Source: a virus. From it: 43,601 nucleotides of DNA. The first letter of the stretch is position 1. Each line of letters starts with the position of its first letter. Shown one piece after another: positions 38,568 to 43,601 of this stretch. The position numbers were made by a program, and so were the translations under genes. Location: positions 1 to 43,601 of the IMG/VR virus record IMGVR_UViG_3300009285_003899; one strand, written 5' to 3'. The notes beneath the pieces are model-generated. The model was not told the origin of the DNA, did not search any database, and was given only the letters and a program-made list of their open reading frames with translations.

Positions 38568-39335
38568 ATGGCTCCAGGGTTGTGGGAGAGCATATTTGGG
38601 TTCGACTTGTTTGATCCAAATCTTGGGCATTTATATAAAGGAGGTAGTATGGACAAGAAATACTCGGAGGAAATGGAGAATACAGCGTGCGAGCGGGAAA
38701 TTGGCAGAGTAAGGATTGGGGACATTCTCATAGTGTACGATCGTTACCTATTTGCTCTCCCGGTCAAGGGAGTAGTGATGGGTAAATCTACCCACGATGG
38801 GAGTATACAAATAAACTTCCACCCGTTCAAGGATACAAACCACGGAGGGATAAATACCCTTGCTTATTCCGGAAAGTACTTTCACCCTGAACAATGTCGT
38901 CGCCTTGACGGGTCCCCACTGTTAGACGAGTCCTTCGAACCAAAGAGGGTGAACGCAGTAAAGAATCCGGATACTCCCGACATACTAAGCGGGGCTGAGG
39001 ATGAACGCCTCGACCCGCTGCAGGGGAATCTCATCGGCTACATTCCCTTTGCATACCACTTGGTCCCACCTCGCGGATTTGCGAAGGTGGCGGCGGTCAT
39101 GCGCTGTGGGGAACGGAAGGGGAGATCCCCCAATGAATGGCGGCAGGTGCCAATTGCGGAGCACATAAACCACGCTATAAGCCACCTGCAGGCATACCTC
39201 GCGGGGAGGAGTGGTCACAGCCACCTGGCTAACGCGGGGTGTAGGGTGTTGATGGCGCTGGACCTCGATCGGAGGGAGCGGTTGCCGGAGCCAGTGTACG
39301 ATCCCCGGTTGAAGGTTGAGGACCCGTATCCGTAG
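38568..39335 (+). CDS. mazZ: MazZ-like dATP/dGTP diphosphohydrolase
   Basis: This protein has 255 residues from ATG 38568; an in-frame ATG at 38649 (228 residues) carries the same AGGAGGTAGTATGG context, so two starts are possible. The C-terminal domain (about residues 155-240) fits the dATP/dGTP diphosphohydrolase family (DUF5664 type): HLVPPRGFAKVAAVM, N-x-W (NEWRQ), EHINHAISHLQAYLAG, HSHLANAGCRVLMALDLD. This type of MazG-like enzyme removes pyrophosphate from dATP or dGTP; in Z phages MazZ makes dGMP for PurZ. The N-terminal part (residues 40-100) is an added beta-domain. Operon position right after purZ supports the role. Confidence 0.7.
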   Translation: MAPGLWESIFGFDLFDPNLGHLYKGGSMDKKYSEEMENTACEREIGRVRIGDILIVYDRYLFALPVKGVVMGKSTHDGSIQINFHPFKDTNHGGINTLAYSGKYFHPEQCRRLDGSPLLDESFEPKRVNAVKNPDTPDILSGAEDERLDPLQGNLIGYIPFAYHLVPPRGFAKVAAVMRCGERKGRSPNEWRQVPIAEHINHAISHLQAYLAGRSGHSHLANAGCRVLMALDLDRRERLPEPVYDPRLKVEDPYP

Positions 39336-39356
39336 CCCCTGGAGACCTCAGAGACG

Positions 39357-39396
39357 CGTCTGGAGGCGGTGGTCAAGGCCACAACGCCTCCAGACG
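39357..39396. terminator. strong hairpin between convergent operons
   Basis: CGTCTGGAGGCG (39357-39368) pairs perfectly with CGCCTCCAGACG (39385-39396), a 12-bp stem, with an inner GTGG/CCAC stem in the loop. It lies just after the mazZ stop, where the rightward operon meets leftward genes, so bidirectional termination is likely, although no T-run follows. AGACGCGTCT (39353-39362) beside it is a 10-bp palindrome. Confidence 0.6.
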
Positions 39397-39415
39397 ATTC
39401 GATGCAAGCGGAGAG

Positions 39416-39526
39416 CTACAAAGCTGCAAGCAGCAAGATCAATGCGATGATGCCAGCCTCTTTATAATCCCCAAAGAGAATGAACCCAAGCCCAATGACT
39501 ACTACCGGTATGAACCAGTCGCTCAT
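39416..39526 (-). CDS. tiny two-helix membrane protein
   Basis: This 36-residue ORF starts at ATG 39526 (CAAGGAGGCACG upstream), overlapping the upstream gene's stop. It is almost wholly hydrophobic in two segments (WFIPVVVIGLGFILF and AGIIALILLLAAL) separated by a charged turn GDYKE, so it should span the membrane twice. Small holin-like or membrane-modulating roles are possible. It is the last gene of its leftward operon. Confidence 0.5.
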   Translation of the reverse strand: MSDWFIPVVVIGLGFILFGDYKEAGIIALILLLAAL

Positions 39527-39864
39527 CGTGCCTCCTTGAACTCCACATACTCCGTACTCCAGGTAGTGGAGGATTTGGTGATGATCTTGCCCACAGTCTT
39601 GAGGTCCATGCCATTCAGCAGTAATTGCTCCGTCAACTTCTCGCGATTGATGCTGCTGCCGCTGTTCACTTTGGCGGTGGACGTACCCACGCCATCGATG
39701 GTGTACGACTTGAGGCCATAGGCGCTCATAATGGGGAGGATGATGGCCTTTGCGCCTCCGCTGAGATCCTTCGCCTCCTTCTCCATGGCCTTAGCCCTGG
39801 CCTGCATGCTGATTGCCTCCTCCAATTCCCTTCTCACTTTTGCCGGTATCTTCACTTCATCCAT
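39523..39864 (-). CDS. hypothetical protein, recombination-associated type
   Basis: This 113-residue protein has an N-terminal helix (RRELEEAISMQARAKAMEKEAKDL) and a C-terminal region (GLKSYTIDGVGTSTAKVNSG, then KLTEQLLLNGM). The layout resembles phage proteins found near recombination genes (N-terminal helix plus a small beta-domain around a TSTAKV-type strand), without a known mechanism. AGGGAGG precedes ATG 39864. Confidence 0.6.
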   Translation of the reverse strand: MDEVKIPAKVRRELEEAISMQARAKAMEKEAKDLSGGAKAIILPIMSAYGLKSYTIDGVGTSTAKVNSGSSINREKLTEQLLLNGMDLKTVGKIITKSSTTWSTEYVEFKEAR

Positions 39865-40168
39865 GACTCCCTCCCTTCAGTTTGGCTATCCTCTGTTCCA
39901 TGCGTCTGTCTGTGGCCTTGGCCTTTATCTCCTCCCGGTTCTTCTCCCGGTATTCCCGCTTCGCTTCAGGATTCGCACCTCCCCACTCATTGTACCTGTC
40001 GATTTTCTCCACCAGGGTGTTGATGGCTGCACGAAACGCCTCCTTTGCTTTCGCGGGATCCACCTTCGACTTAGGGCACTTGCCACAGACCAGCATACGG
40101 TTGACGGCATAATCCGGGAGATTGAAGATCGACTCCCCATCCCGGATTATGCCGTTGATGGTGTCCAT
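39857..40168 (-). CDS. hypothetical Cys-containing protein
   Basis: This protein has about 103 residues from ATG 40168. It has LVCGKCPKSKVDPAKAKEAF (a CxxC pair) and a long basic C-terminal helix (EAKREYREKNREEIKAKA). No Shine-Dalgarno is seen for 40168; an in-frame ATG at 40207 would add 13 residues but lies inside the arm of a large inverted repeat. Start therefore uncertain; the repeat may control initiation. Confidence 0.55.
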   Translation of the reverse strand: MDTINGIIRDGESIFNLPDYAVNRMLVCGKCPKSKVDPAKAKEAFRAAINTLVEKIDRYNEWGGANPEAKREYREKNREEIKAKATDRRMEQRIAKLKGGSHG

Positions 40169-40183
40169 TGCCACGCGGCGGTT

Positions 40184-40222
40184 GCTTATACATGCAGCAA
40201 GTCGCATGCTGCATGTATAGGC
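40184..40222. repeat. 39-bp near-perfect inverted repeat
   Basis: TATACATGCAGCA (40187-40199) and TGCTGCATGTATA (40207-40219) form a perfect 13-bp stem with a 7-nt loop; outside it GC/GC pairs extend the stem to 16 bp with one G-T. It lies between the stop of the upstream gene (40234) and the next start on the - strand. No T-run follows, so operator, translational control or DNA-binding site is likelier than a terminator. Confidence 0.65.
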
Positions 40223-40233
40223 TTCGCACCAGA

Positions 40234-40980
40234 TTACTCGGTCAGGTTCCCCAAGGCTGCAGTCTTCTTCGCGGCAGCTTTGGCCGGTGCCTTCGGCTTG
40301 GGTGCGTTTTTTTCCGGTGCCGGTGCCGGTGCCTTCGGAGAGGCTTTGGATACCTTCGGAGCGGCCTTCGCTGCCGGTGCCGATGCCTTCGCCTTCTCAG
40401 CGGCCTTAAGCGCAGCCTTCGCCTCCTTTGTGGCTTCGAGGACCGTCAACTCGCGGATGTCGAACCACCCCTTGAGGGCTTCGGCACTGGCATTGCCCTG
40501 GGAAGCCTCGAAGGCAATTCCTGCGGACTGCTTCAGGTCGAAGAGTGTGAGCGGATGATGGGTGCCGCTGACGGCAGTCATGGCGCGTCTGCACAGACGA
40601 ATGACTACATCCGCCACTGCGGCGAAGTCTGTCCCATTGAGCGGATTGCCAGTGATGCTGATGACGCCAGCCGCATCGTCCCAACCGATTTCGCTCATGC
40701 TGATGGCCACTTTCCCCATGGCCACCACTGAGCGGTTAATGATGCGTCCAAGTGCGGGGATTCCCTCAGCGGTAACGATGACCGTCACTGCCGCTCCCTG
40801 GGCTTTGAGCAGTCGCATGTCCTTGCTGATCTCCGCGTAGAAGTCGGTGCACCCCACGTTCTCCTTATCCACTTTGACCTCGACTTTGGTCTTGGTCTTG
40901 AGGTGTGTGGCCTTGAGTACGCTAAGCCCCTTCACCTCCGCTGTTGCCGCATTGATTTCCCCTGTGATTACGATGTTCAT
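40234..40980 (-). CDS. hypothetical protein with long Ala/Pro/Lys tail
   Basis: The 248-residue protein has a beta-rich N-terminal domain (MNIVITGEINAATAEVKGL, KTKVEVKVDKENVGC, AAVTVIVTAEGIPALGRII) up to about residue 160, and a C-terminal tail of 60-70 residues made of repeated KAPAP/KAAPK sequence. The tail composition resembles the linker in the 33533-34363 protein. It is the first gene of a leftward operon behind a strong promoter with AAGGAGG before ATG 40980. Function unknown; the basic tail could bind DNA. Confidence 0.6.
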   Translation of the reverse strand: MNIVITGEINAATAEVKGLSVLKATHLKTKTKVEVKVDKENVGCTDFYAEISKDMRLLKAQGAAVTVIVTAEGIPALGRIINRSVVAMGKVAISMSEIGWDDAAGVISITGNPLNGTDFAAVADVVIRLCRRAMTAVSGTHHPLTLFDLKQSAGIAFEASQGNASAEALKGWFDIRELTVLEATKEAKAALKAAEKAKASAPAAKAAPKVSKASPKAPAPAPEKNAPKPKAPAKAAAKKTAALGNLTE

Positions 40981-41044
40981 GTGTTACCTCCTTGTGTGCT
41001 CCTGAGCGGAGCGGTTGATGTGCCGTAGTTGGCACGATATACCC

Positions 41045-41073
41045 ATTTTACCATACCTTCTACTTGCTGTCAA
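41045..41073 (-). promoter_or_regulatory. strong leftward sigma70 promoter
   Basis: On the - strand: TTGACA (41073-41068), 17-bp spacer, TAAAAT (41050-41045), with TGG before the -10. Predicted start about 41038; a GTGCC/GGCAC hairpin (41020-41035) follows within 3 nt. It overlaps the 3' end of the upstream small gene and drives the 40980 gene. Apart from this, 40981-41059 contains only the leader. Confidence 0.8.
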
Positions 41074-41248
41074 GTCCCCTTATCTGCCTATCCCCTTCCC
41101 TGCGGATCACGCGATCCCTGCATATTAGACTGCAGGCTCTGAATTTGATGGTAATTCCCTTCTTTGGAATAAGGATGGTATGCCGTATAGGAGCATGCGG
41201 CCATCCGCACTCTGCACATCTGCCCACCACTTGCGGTATTAACACCAT
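41060..41248 (-). CDS. small Cys-rich zinc-ribbon-like protein
   Basis: This 62-residue protein has CAEC near the N-terminus (residues 11-14) and CSLIC later (residues 39-43), separated by IPKKGITIKFRA, a plausible two-knuckle zinc site. TGAGGAGGTAGT precedes ATG 41248. Its 3' end is overlapped by the -35 of the leftward promoter. Likely a small regulator or accessory. Confidence 0.65.
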   Translation of the reverse strand: MVLIPQVVGRCAECGWPHAPIRHTILIPKKGITIKFRACSLICRDRVIRREGDRQIRGLDSK

Positions 41249-41257
41249 ACTACCTCC

Positions 41258-41485
41258 TCACTGTACATCCTGCAGATTGTTTGTGATGTCCTCCAGAGTG
41301 GAGATGGCATCCTCCAAGGTGGAAATGGCATCGTCAGACCGATTAGCCTGATCCCCGTCTTGCATTCCCTCAGGGATGTTATCCCTATACTCCTGCTCCT
41401 CCTCAAGCAATTCCTCCAGTCGTTGCCTGAGGTCCTCTATGCTTGTGGCAATCTCCCCTATCCTCTTCAGTCGTGCTTTATTCAT
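41258..41485 (-). CDS. coiled-coil protein with heptad repeats
   Basis: This 75-residue protein has two helical regions: IATSIEDLRQRLEELLEEEQEY and the tandem DAISTLEDAISTLED, a 7-residue repeat (AISTLED twice). Such short coiled-coil proteins of similar layout are common in phage early regions and their function is unknown. GGAGGGAGG precedes ATG 41485. The 82-bp gap before the next gene is without a recognised signal. Confidence 0.65.
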   Translation of the reverse strand: MNKARLKRIGEIATSIEDLRQRLEELLEEEQEYRDNIPEGMQDGDQANRSDDAISTLEDAISTLEDITNNLQDVQ

Positions 41486-41567
41486 ATGCCTCCCTCCCTA
41501 TTGGTTGCGGCCTACCCCATGCAGACCGGCATAAGGCTCCCAACCACAGCCGGAAGCCCTATACCCG

Positions 41568-41747
41568 CTACACGCGATACTCAGCCACTTCGGTCTCTTC
41601 CTTGTGGTAGATGAATAACGGCCTGTGGTCTCCCCAGTAAGTCTTCGTGCCCCTTGCACTTGCAACTACCGGAGTCTTTACATACCCTGGCGTCGGGTTG
41701 CAGTAGGTGCACCATTCCCTGACCATACCATGCTTACATCGGTCCAT
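41568..41747 (-). CDS. tiny Cys/His-containing protein
   Basis: This 59-residue protein starts at ATG 41747 (MDRCKHGMVREWCTYC), overlapping the upstream stop, with GAGGAGG upstream. The Cys/His set (C4, H6, C13, C16) fits a single zinc site. The rest (YVKTPVVASARG, WGDHRPLFIYHKEETEVAEYRV) is strand-like. Function unknown. Confidence 0.6.
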   Translation of the reverse strand: MDRCKHGMVREWCTYCNPTPGYVKTPVVASARGTKTYWGDHRPLFIYHKEETEVAEYRV

Positions 41748-41977
41748 CACTCCTCCTCTGGTATTGAGACCATATCGAGAGTGGTCTCGGTAATGTAGTC
41801 GTGGACGTACAGCCCGTGCTTTACGGGCACCCTCACCCTCTGTGGGCTTCGCACCCATACCTTGGGCTGTCCGCTTACTCTCCACTTCTGTGGTGCACCA
41901 TTTGCATTTCGGTGAACGGTATGGTGCAGTACCTGCCCTGGGCGTAATGCCTTTGCCTGGTCCAATGTAATTCCCAT
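41747..41977 (-). CDS. conserved-type hypothetical phage protein
   Basis: The 76-residue protein reads MGITLDQAKALRPGQVLHHT, then NGAPQKWRVSGQPKVWVRSPQ, then VRVPVKHGLYVHDYITE. Phage proteins of this layout (an ITL-x-QAK start followed by a W-RVSG segment and KHGLY) are frequent and have no assigned function. Predicted small beta-barrel, possibly nucleic-acid-binding. AAGGAGAC lies before ATG 41977. Confidence 0.7.
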   Translation of the reverse strand: MGITLDQAKALRPGQVLHHTVHRNANGAPQKWRVSGQPKVWVRSPQRVRVPVKHGLYVHDYITETTLDMVSIPEEE

Positions 41978-42014
41978 GTTGTCTCCTTATGGTTGTGGGT
42001 TAATTCATGCGAAG

Positions 42015-42038
42015 TCCCCAAGCTTGCACCTGGGGACC
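42015..42038. repeat. intergenic 7-bp hairpin
   Basis: GTCCCCA pairs with TGGGGAC across a 10-nt loop in the 70-bp gap between two leftward genes. No T-run; may act in mRNA processing or stability. The rest of the gap holds the ribosome binding site of the 41977 gene. Confidence 0.35.
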
Positions 42039-42047
42039 TCTGGGCAG

Positions 42048-42233
42048 CTATCCTCTTCCCTTGCGCAGTCTTTCACTGCAATAGAAGCAAGTCACCTTTG
42101 CCGGATCTGTGGTGCCCTTCTGCTTGCTGGCTATGGGATTGCCGCATAACGACACTCGTCGGATTCTGGTCGTTCCATCCCGCAGTGAGTATCGTTCCTC
42201 TTCCTTCACCTGGTAGTGTACTCTCTTCGCCAT
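42048..42233 (-). CDS. small Cys-containing hypothetical protein
   Basis: This 61-residue basic protein has LCGNPI and CFYC, a possible zinc site, and a C-terminal RLRKGRG. GGAGGAGAT precedes ATG 42233. The fold could be a short treble-clef or ribbon finger. Function unknown. Confidence 0.6.
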   Translation of the reverse strand: MAKRVHYQVKEEERYSLRDGTTRIRRVSLCGNPIASKQKGTTDPAKVTCFYCSERLRKGRG

Positions 42234-42257
42234 ATCTCCTCCATTTGTGGGTTTGGT

Positions 42258-42311
42258 CCCTCAGGGATCAGGCCAAAGGCAGGTGCCCTCAGCCGTCACC
42301 CTCAGGGATCA
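42258..42311. repeat. 13-bp direct repeat
   Basis: CCCTCAGGGATCA occurs at 42258-42270 and 42299-42311, spaced 41 bp. Each contains the small inverted repeat CCCTCAGGG. The second copy overlaps the 3' end of the 42309-42581 gene. Possible operator or remnant duplication. Confidence 0.5.
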
Positions 42312-42581
42312 AGCCTTCGCTTTGGCTATCGTCTTAGCTGCTACGTCCTGCGGCACACCAGCGGCTATCATGGCCTTCAATGCCCTCTCGCGTGCGCGTT
42401 CCTTTTTCTCTTCGCTCTTCGCACCACCAGCAGCTTCGGCCTTGATTGCTGCCGTCAGCCTGCTCTCTGCCGCTTCCAGCTTCGCCCTCAGGCCGTCAAC
42501 GACCTTCTGTGCGATCTGCACTCGGCTTAATCCCTTGCCGCTTAATTCTTGCTTCCTTGCGTCCTTCGCTTGATTCTTCAT
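42309..42581 (-). CDS. helical hypothetical protein, first gene of the leftward right-end operon
   Basis: The 90-residue protein is strongly charged and helical (VQIAQKVVDGLRAKLEAAESRLTAAIKAEAA, then EKKERARERALKAMIAAGVPQDVAAKTIAKA). AAGGAGAG precedes ATG 42581. A -24/-12-type motif on the - strand (42651-42666) lies upstream and points at this gene. Function unknown. Confidence 0.6.
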   Translation of the reverse strand: MKNQAKDARKQELSGKGLSRVQIAQKVVDGLRAKLEAAESRLTAAIKAEAAGGAKSEEKKERARERALKAMIAAGVPQDVAAKTIAKAKA

Positions 42582-42650
42582 GCTCTCTCCTTCTGCCCTC
42601 TTGGGGCTTCGCGGGTTTCAGGCACGGGAACCGGCCCTATCCCGATAAAT

Positions 42651-42666
42651 TGCAAATCCCGTGCCA
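42651..42666 (-). promoter_or_regulatory. sigma54-type promoter motif facing the leftward operon
   Basis: On the - strand TGGCACG, 4 nt (GGAT), TTGCA: a full match to the sigma54 -24/-12 consensus. It is 70 bp upstream of the first leftward gene, with the predicted start about 12 nt downstream. No enhancer-binding activator is encoded in the window, so a host activator would be needed. Confidence 0.6.
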
Positions 42667-42738
42667 ATCCCGCATCACAACCCGTTGCGGTCGGCACAAC
42701 GCTCCACCACAACCCATAGTGTACCACACTGTGGCATC

Positions 42739-42860
42739 GGAATTCGCAGTTCCGGTCGATCGGAACTCGCAGTTCTCATCCCGCGAGCGCCCGTCGGACG
42801 CGGCATCGCGGCCATCGGCATCGGAACTCGCAGTTCTTATTGATCGGAATTCGCAGTTCC
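42739..42860. repeat. four 15-bp iteron/operator dyads
   Basis: GGAATTCGCAGTTCC at 42739-42753 and 42846-42860, GGAACTCGCAGTTCT at 42762-42776 and 42823-42837. Each is a GGAAYT-N3-AGTTC dyad. They form two pairs, each with an 8-bp spacer and 23-bp start-to-start period, in mirrored order. This looks like binding sites for a dimeric regulator or initiator. Confidence 0.8.
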
Positions 42861-42907
42861 GATTCGCGGCGTTTCGTCCCTCGGAACGGGTAGCGGTATG
42901 GCGGTAC

Positions 42908-43075
42908 TGGCACGATACTTGCTATTGCAAGAGCCATGCCAACCGATCTGGCACGAGTCTTGCATGTGGCCCATTGGCACGAGTCTTGCATGTGCAAGGG
43001 GTATGCCACAGGCCCATATCACGCTGTGGCAGCCCACTATTGGCATGAAGCTTGCATTATGCAAGGGGCGTGCCA
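42908..43075. promoter_or_regulatory. cluster of sigma54-like -24/-12 motifs arranged as dyads
   Basis: + strand motifs TGGCACG-N4-TTGC start at 42908, 42949 and 42975, and TGGCATG-N4-TTGCA at 43041. On the - strand matching motifs (TGGCATG or TGGCATA or TGGCACG, N4, TTGCA) end at 42941, 43008 and 43075. Three units (42908-42941, 42975-43008, 43041-43075) are therefore inverted repeats of 34-35 bp. Either back-to-back sigma54 promoters or dyads for a DNA-binding protein. Confidence 0.7.
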
Positions 43076-43095
43076 ACCGGGTCCCCCGGTATAGG

Positions 43096-43151
43096 GAGAG
43101 GGGGATATGAGCGCGGTCTGGGTCCCCCGAAACCAGTCCATATCCCCTCTC
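43096..43151. repeat. imperfect inverted repeat with inner stem
   Basis: GAGAGGGGGATATG (43096-43109) and CATATCCCCTCTC (43139-43151) pair with one unpaired G; an inner CTGG/CCAG can form. GGGTCCCCCG occurs twice (43079-43088 and 43120-43129), and TTATCGGGT twice more (43181-43189, 43197-43205). Adds to the repeat-rich nature of this control region. Confidence 0.6.
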
Positions 43152-43246
43152 GAATTCCACGGACATAATGGGGTAGCATATTATCGGGTCCACATGTTAT
43201 CGGGTGAGGCATTACCCCCCTCCCCATACCCCCCGTCGCAGGGGGC

Positions 43247-43276
43247 TTGACGCGCAGCGGCCTCGCATGATACAAT
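43247..43276 (+). promoter_or_regulatory. rightward promoter near the right end
   Basis: TTGACG (43247-43252), 18-bp spacer, TACAAT (43271-43276), with a start near 43283. A 6-bp stem with GTTC loop (43281-43296) lies at the predicted +1. If the genome is circularly permuted or concatemeric, transcription would run through the end into the late operon beginning at position 209. Confidence 0.55.
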
Positions 43277-43320
43277 CGGACTGCCCGTTCGGGCGGTACC
43301 CACCCCCTCCCCCCCACACC

Positions 43321-43415
43321 GTGGCGTACACCCTACAGCCCACACCCCACGCTACAGCGTGGCGTACAGCCTACAGCGTGGCGTACAGCCCACAGTGTGA
43401 CGTACACGCTACACG
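43321..43415. repeat. five tandem 19-bp repeats
   Basis: Units begin at 43321, 43340, 43359, 43378 and 43397 with an exact 19-bp period; the clearest copy is GTGGCGTACAGCCTACAGC at 43359-43377. The second unit is degraded, and the last starts GTGACGTACA. This is iteron-like and fits a replication origin or DNA-binding array. The region 43297-43601 has no gene. Confidence 0.75.
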
Positions 43416-43427
43416 CTGGCAGGCACT

Positions 43428-43457
43428 GCCGCAACGGCGCCTTGGCCCCGTTGCGGC
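43428..43457. repeat. 10-bp stem hairpin after the tandem repeats
   Basis: GCCGCAACGG (43428-43437) pairs with CCGTTGCGGC (43448-43457) across a 10-nt loop that itself contains GCC-TT-GGC. G+C-rich, no T-run. Beyond it, to 43601, only short G+C-rich palindromes are visible. Confidence 0.55.
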
Positions 43458-43601
43458 TGGGCCTGTAGGCCACACCCAGGAGCCTTGGCCGCCAGCCTAC
43501 AGCGCCTAAAAACGGCCCCGAGGTGGCGCCTCAAAAAGACATCCGGGTCCGGATCTCCCGACAACGGCCGGCCGAGAGCTCGTTTCTTGGCACCTTCTAA
43601 T

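Noticed and set aside
42739-43415. CRISPR array
   Set aside because: Repeats are short dyads or tandem 19-mers without unique spacers of constant length, and no cas gene is present.
1-43601. tRNA or other structured RNA genes
   Set aside because: No cloverleaf-like sequence with conserved T-loop motif was noticed on either strand, though a dedicated search could not be run.
43484-43601. Terminal repeat joining the two ends of the window
   Set aside because: The last bases show no match to the first bases, so no direct terminal redundancy can be claimed; circular permutation remains possible.

Overview
The window looks like a near-complete genome of a tailed double-stranded DNA phage with a short, P22-type (podovirus) virion. 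The packaging and virion genes follow the P22 order: terminase, portal, scaffold, coat, gp4-like and gp10-like tail adaptors, ejection proteins, tailspike. No integrase, tRNA, rRNA, CRISPR array or phage RNA polymerase was seen, so the phage probably relies on host RNA polymerase. Sigma70-type promoters are visible, plus an unusual cluster of sigma54-type (-24/-12) motifs. A Gram-negative host is likely, judging from the lipoprotein, the Sec signal peptides, the M15 endolysin and the sigma54 motifs. The host genus cannot be read from the sequence.

Layout. (1) 1-26111, all + strand: late module with terminase subunits, a small sulfotransferase-like protein, a lysis pair, small structural genes, portal, scaffold, coat, a promoter-headed exported beta-repeat protein, tail adaptors, a GNAT acetyltransferase, three ejection proteins (the largest carries two ADP-ribosyltransferase-like domains) and a tailspike with a signal peptide. 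(2) 26150-37011, all - strand: replication and recombination module with a uracil-DNA-glycosylase/DNA polymerase I fusion, an HD hydrolase, an ERCC4 nuclease, a Sak4-like ATPase, an HNH protein, a PD-(D/E)XK nuclease, a DinG/XPD-type helicase, a lipoprotein, an RHH-like protein and a Cro-like HTH regulator. (3) 37012-37217: back-to-back divergent promoters. (4) 37218-39335, + strand: a short operon with PurZ (aminoadenylosuccinate synthetase) and a MazZ-like dATP/dGTP diphosphohydrolase. (5) 39416-42581, - strand: small early-type genes behind a good sigma70 promoter. (6) 42582-43601: about 1 kb without genes, filled with repeats and dyads, and probably the replication origin and/or master control region.

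How the genes work together. PurZ has Ser in place of the PurA catalytic Asp. With the MazZ-like enzyme next to it, and an HD hydrolase beside a family A polymerase, this is the gene set of 2-aminoadenine (Z) genomes. In that scheme MazZ makes dGMP from dGTP, PurZ joins Asp to dGMP on the way to dZTP, the HD enzyme (DatZ role) removes dATP, and the polymerase (DpoZ role) copies with Z. The virion DNA is therefore predicted to carry Z instead of A. The less familiar elements are the UDG-polymerase fusion, the sigma54-like dyads with three other repeat families at the right end, the twin ADP-ribosyltransferase-like domains in an ejection protein, and signal peptides on virion-type proteins.
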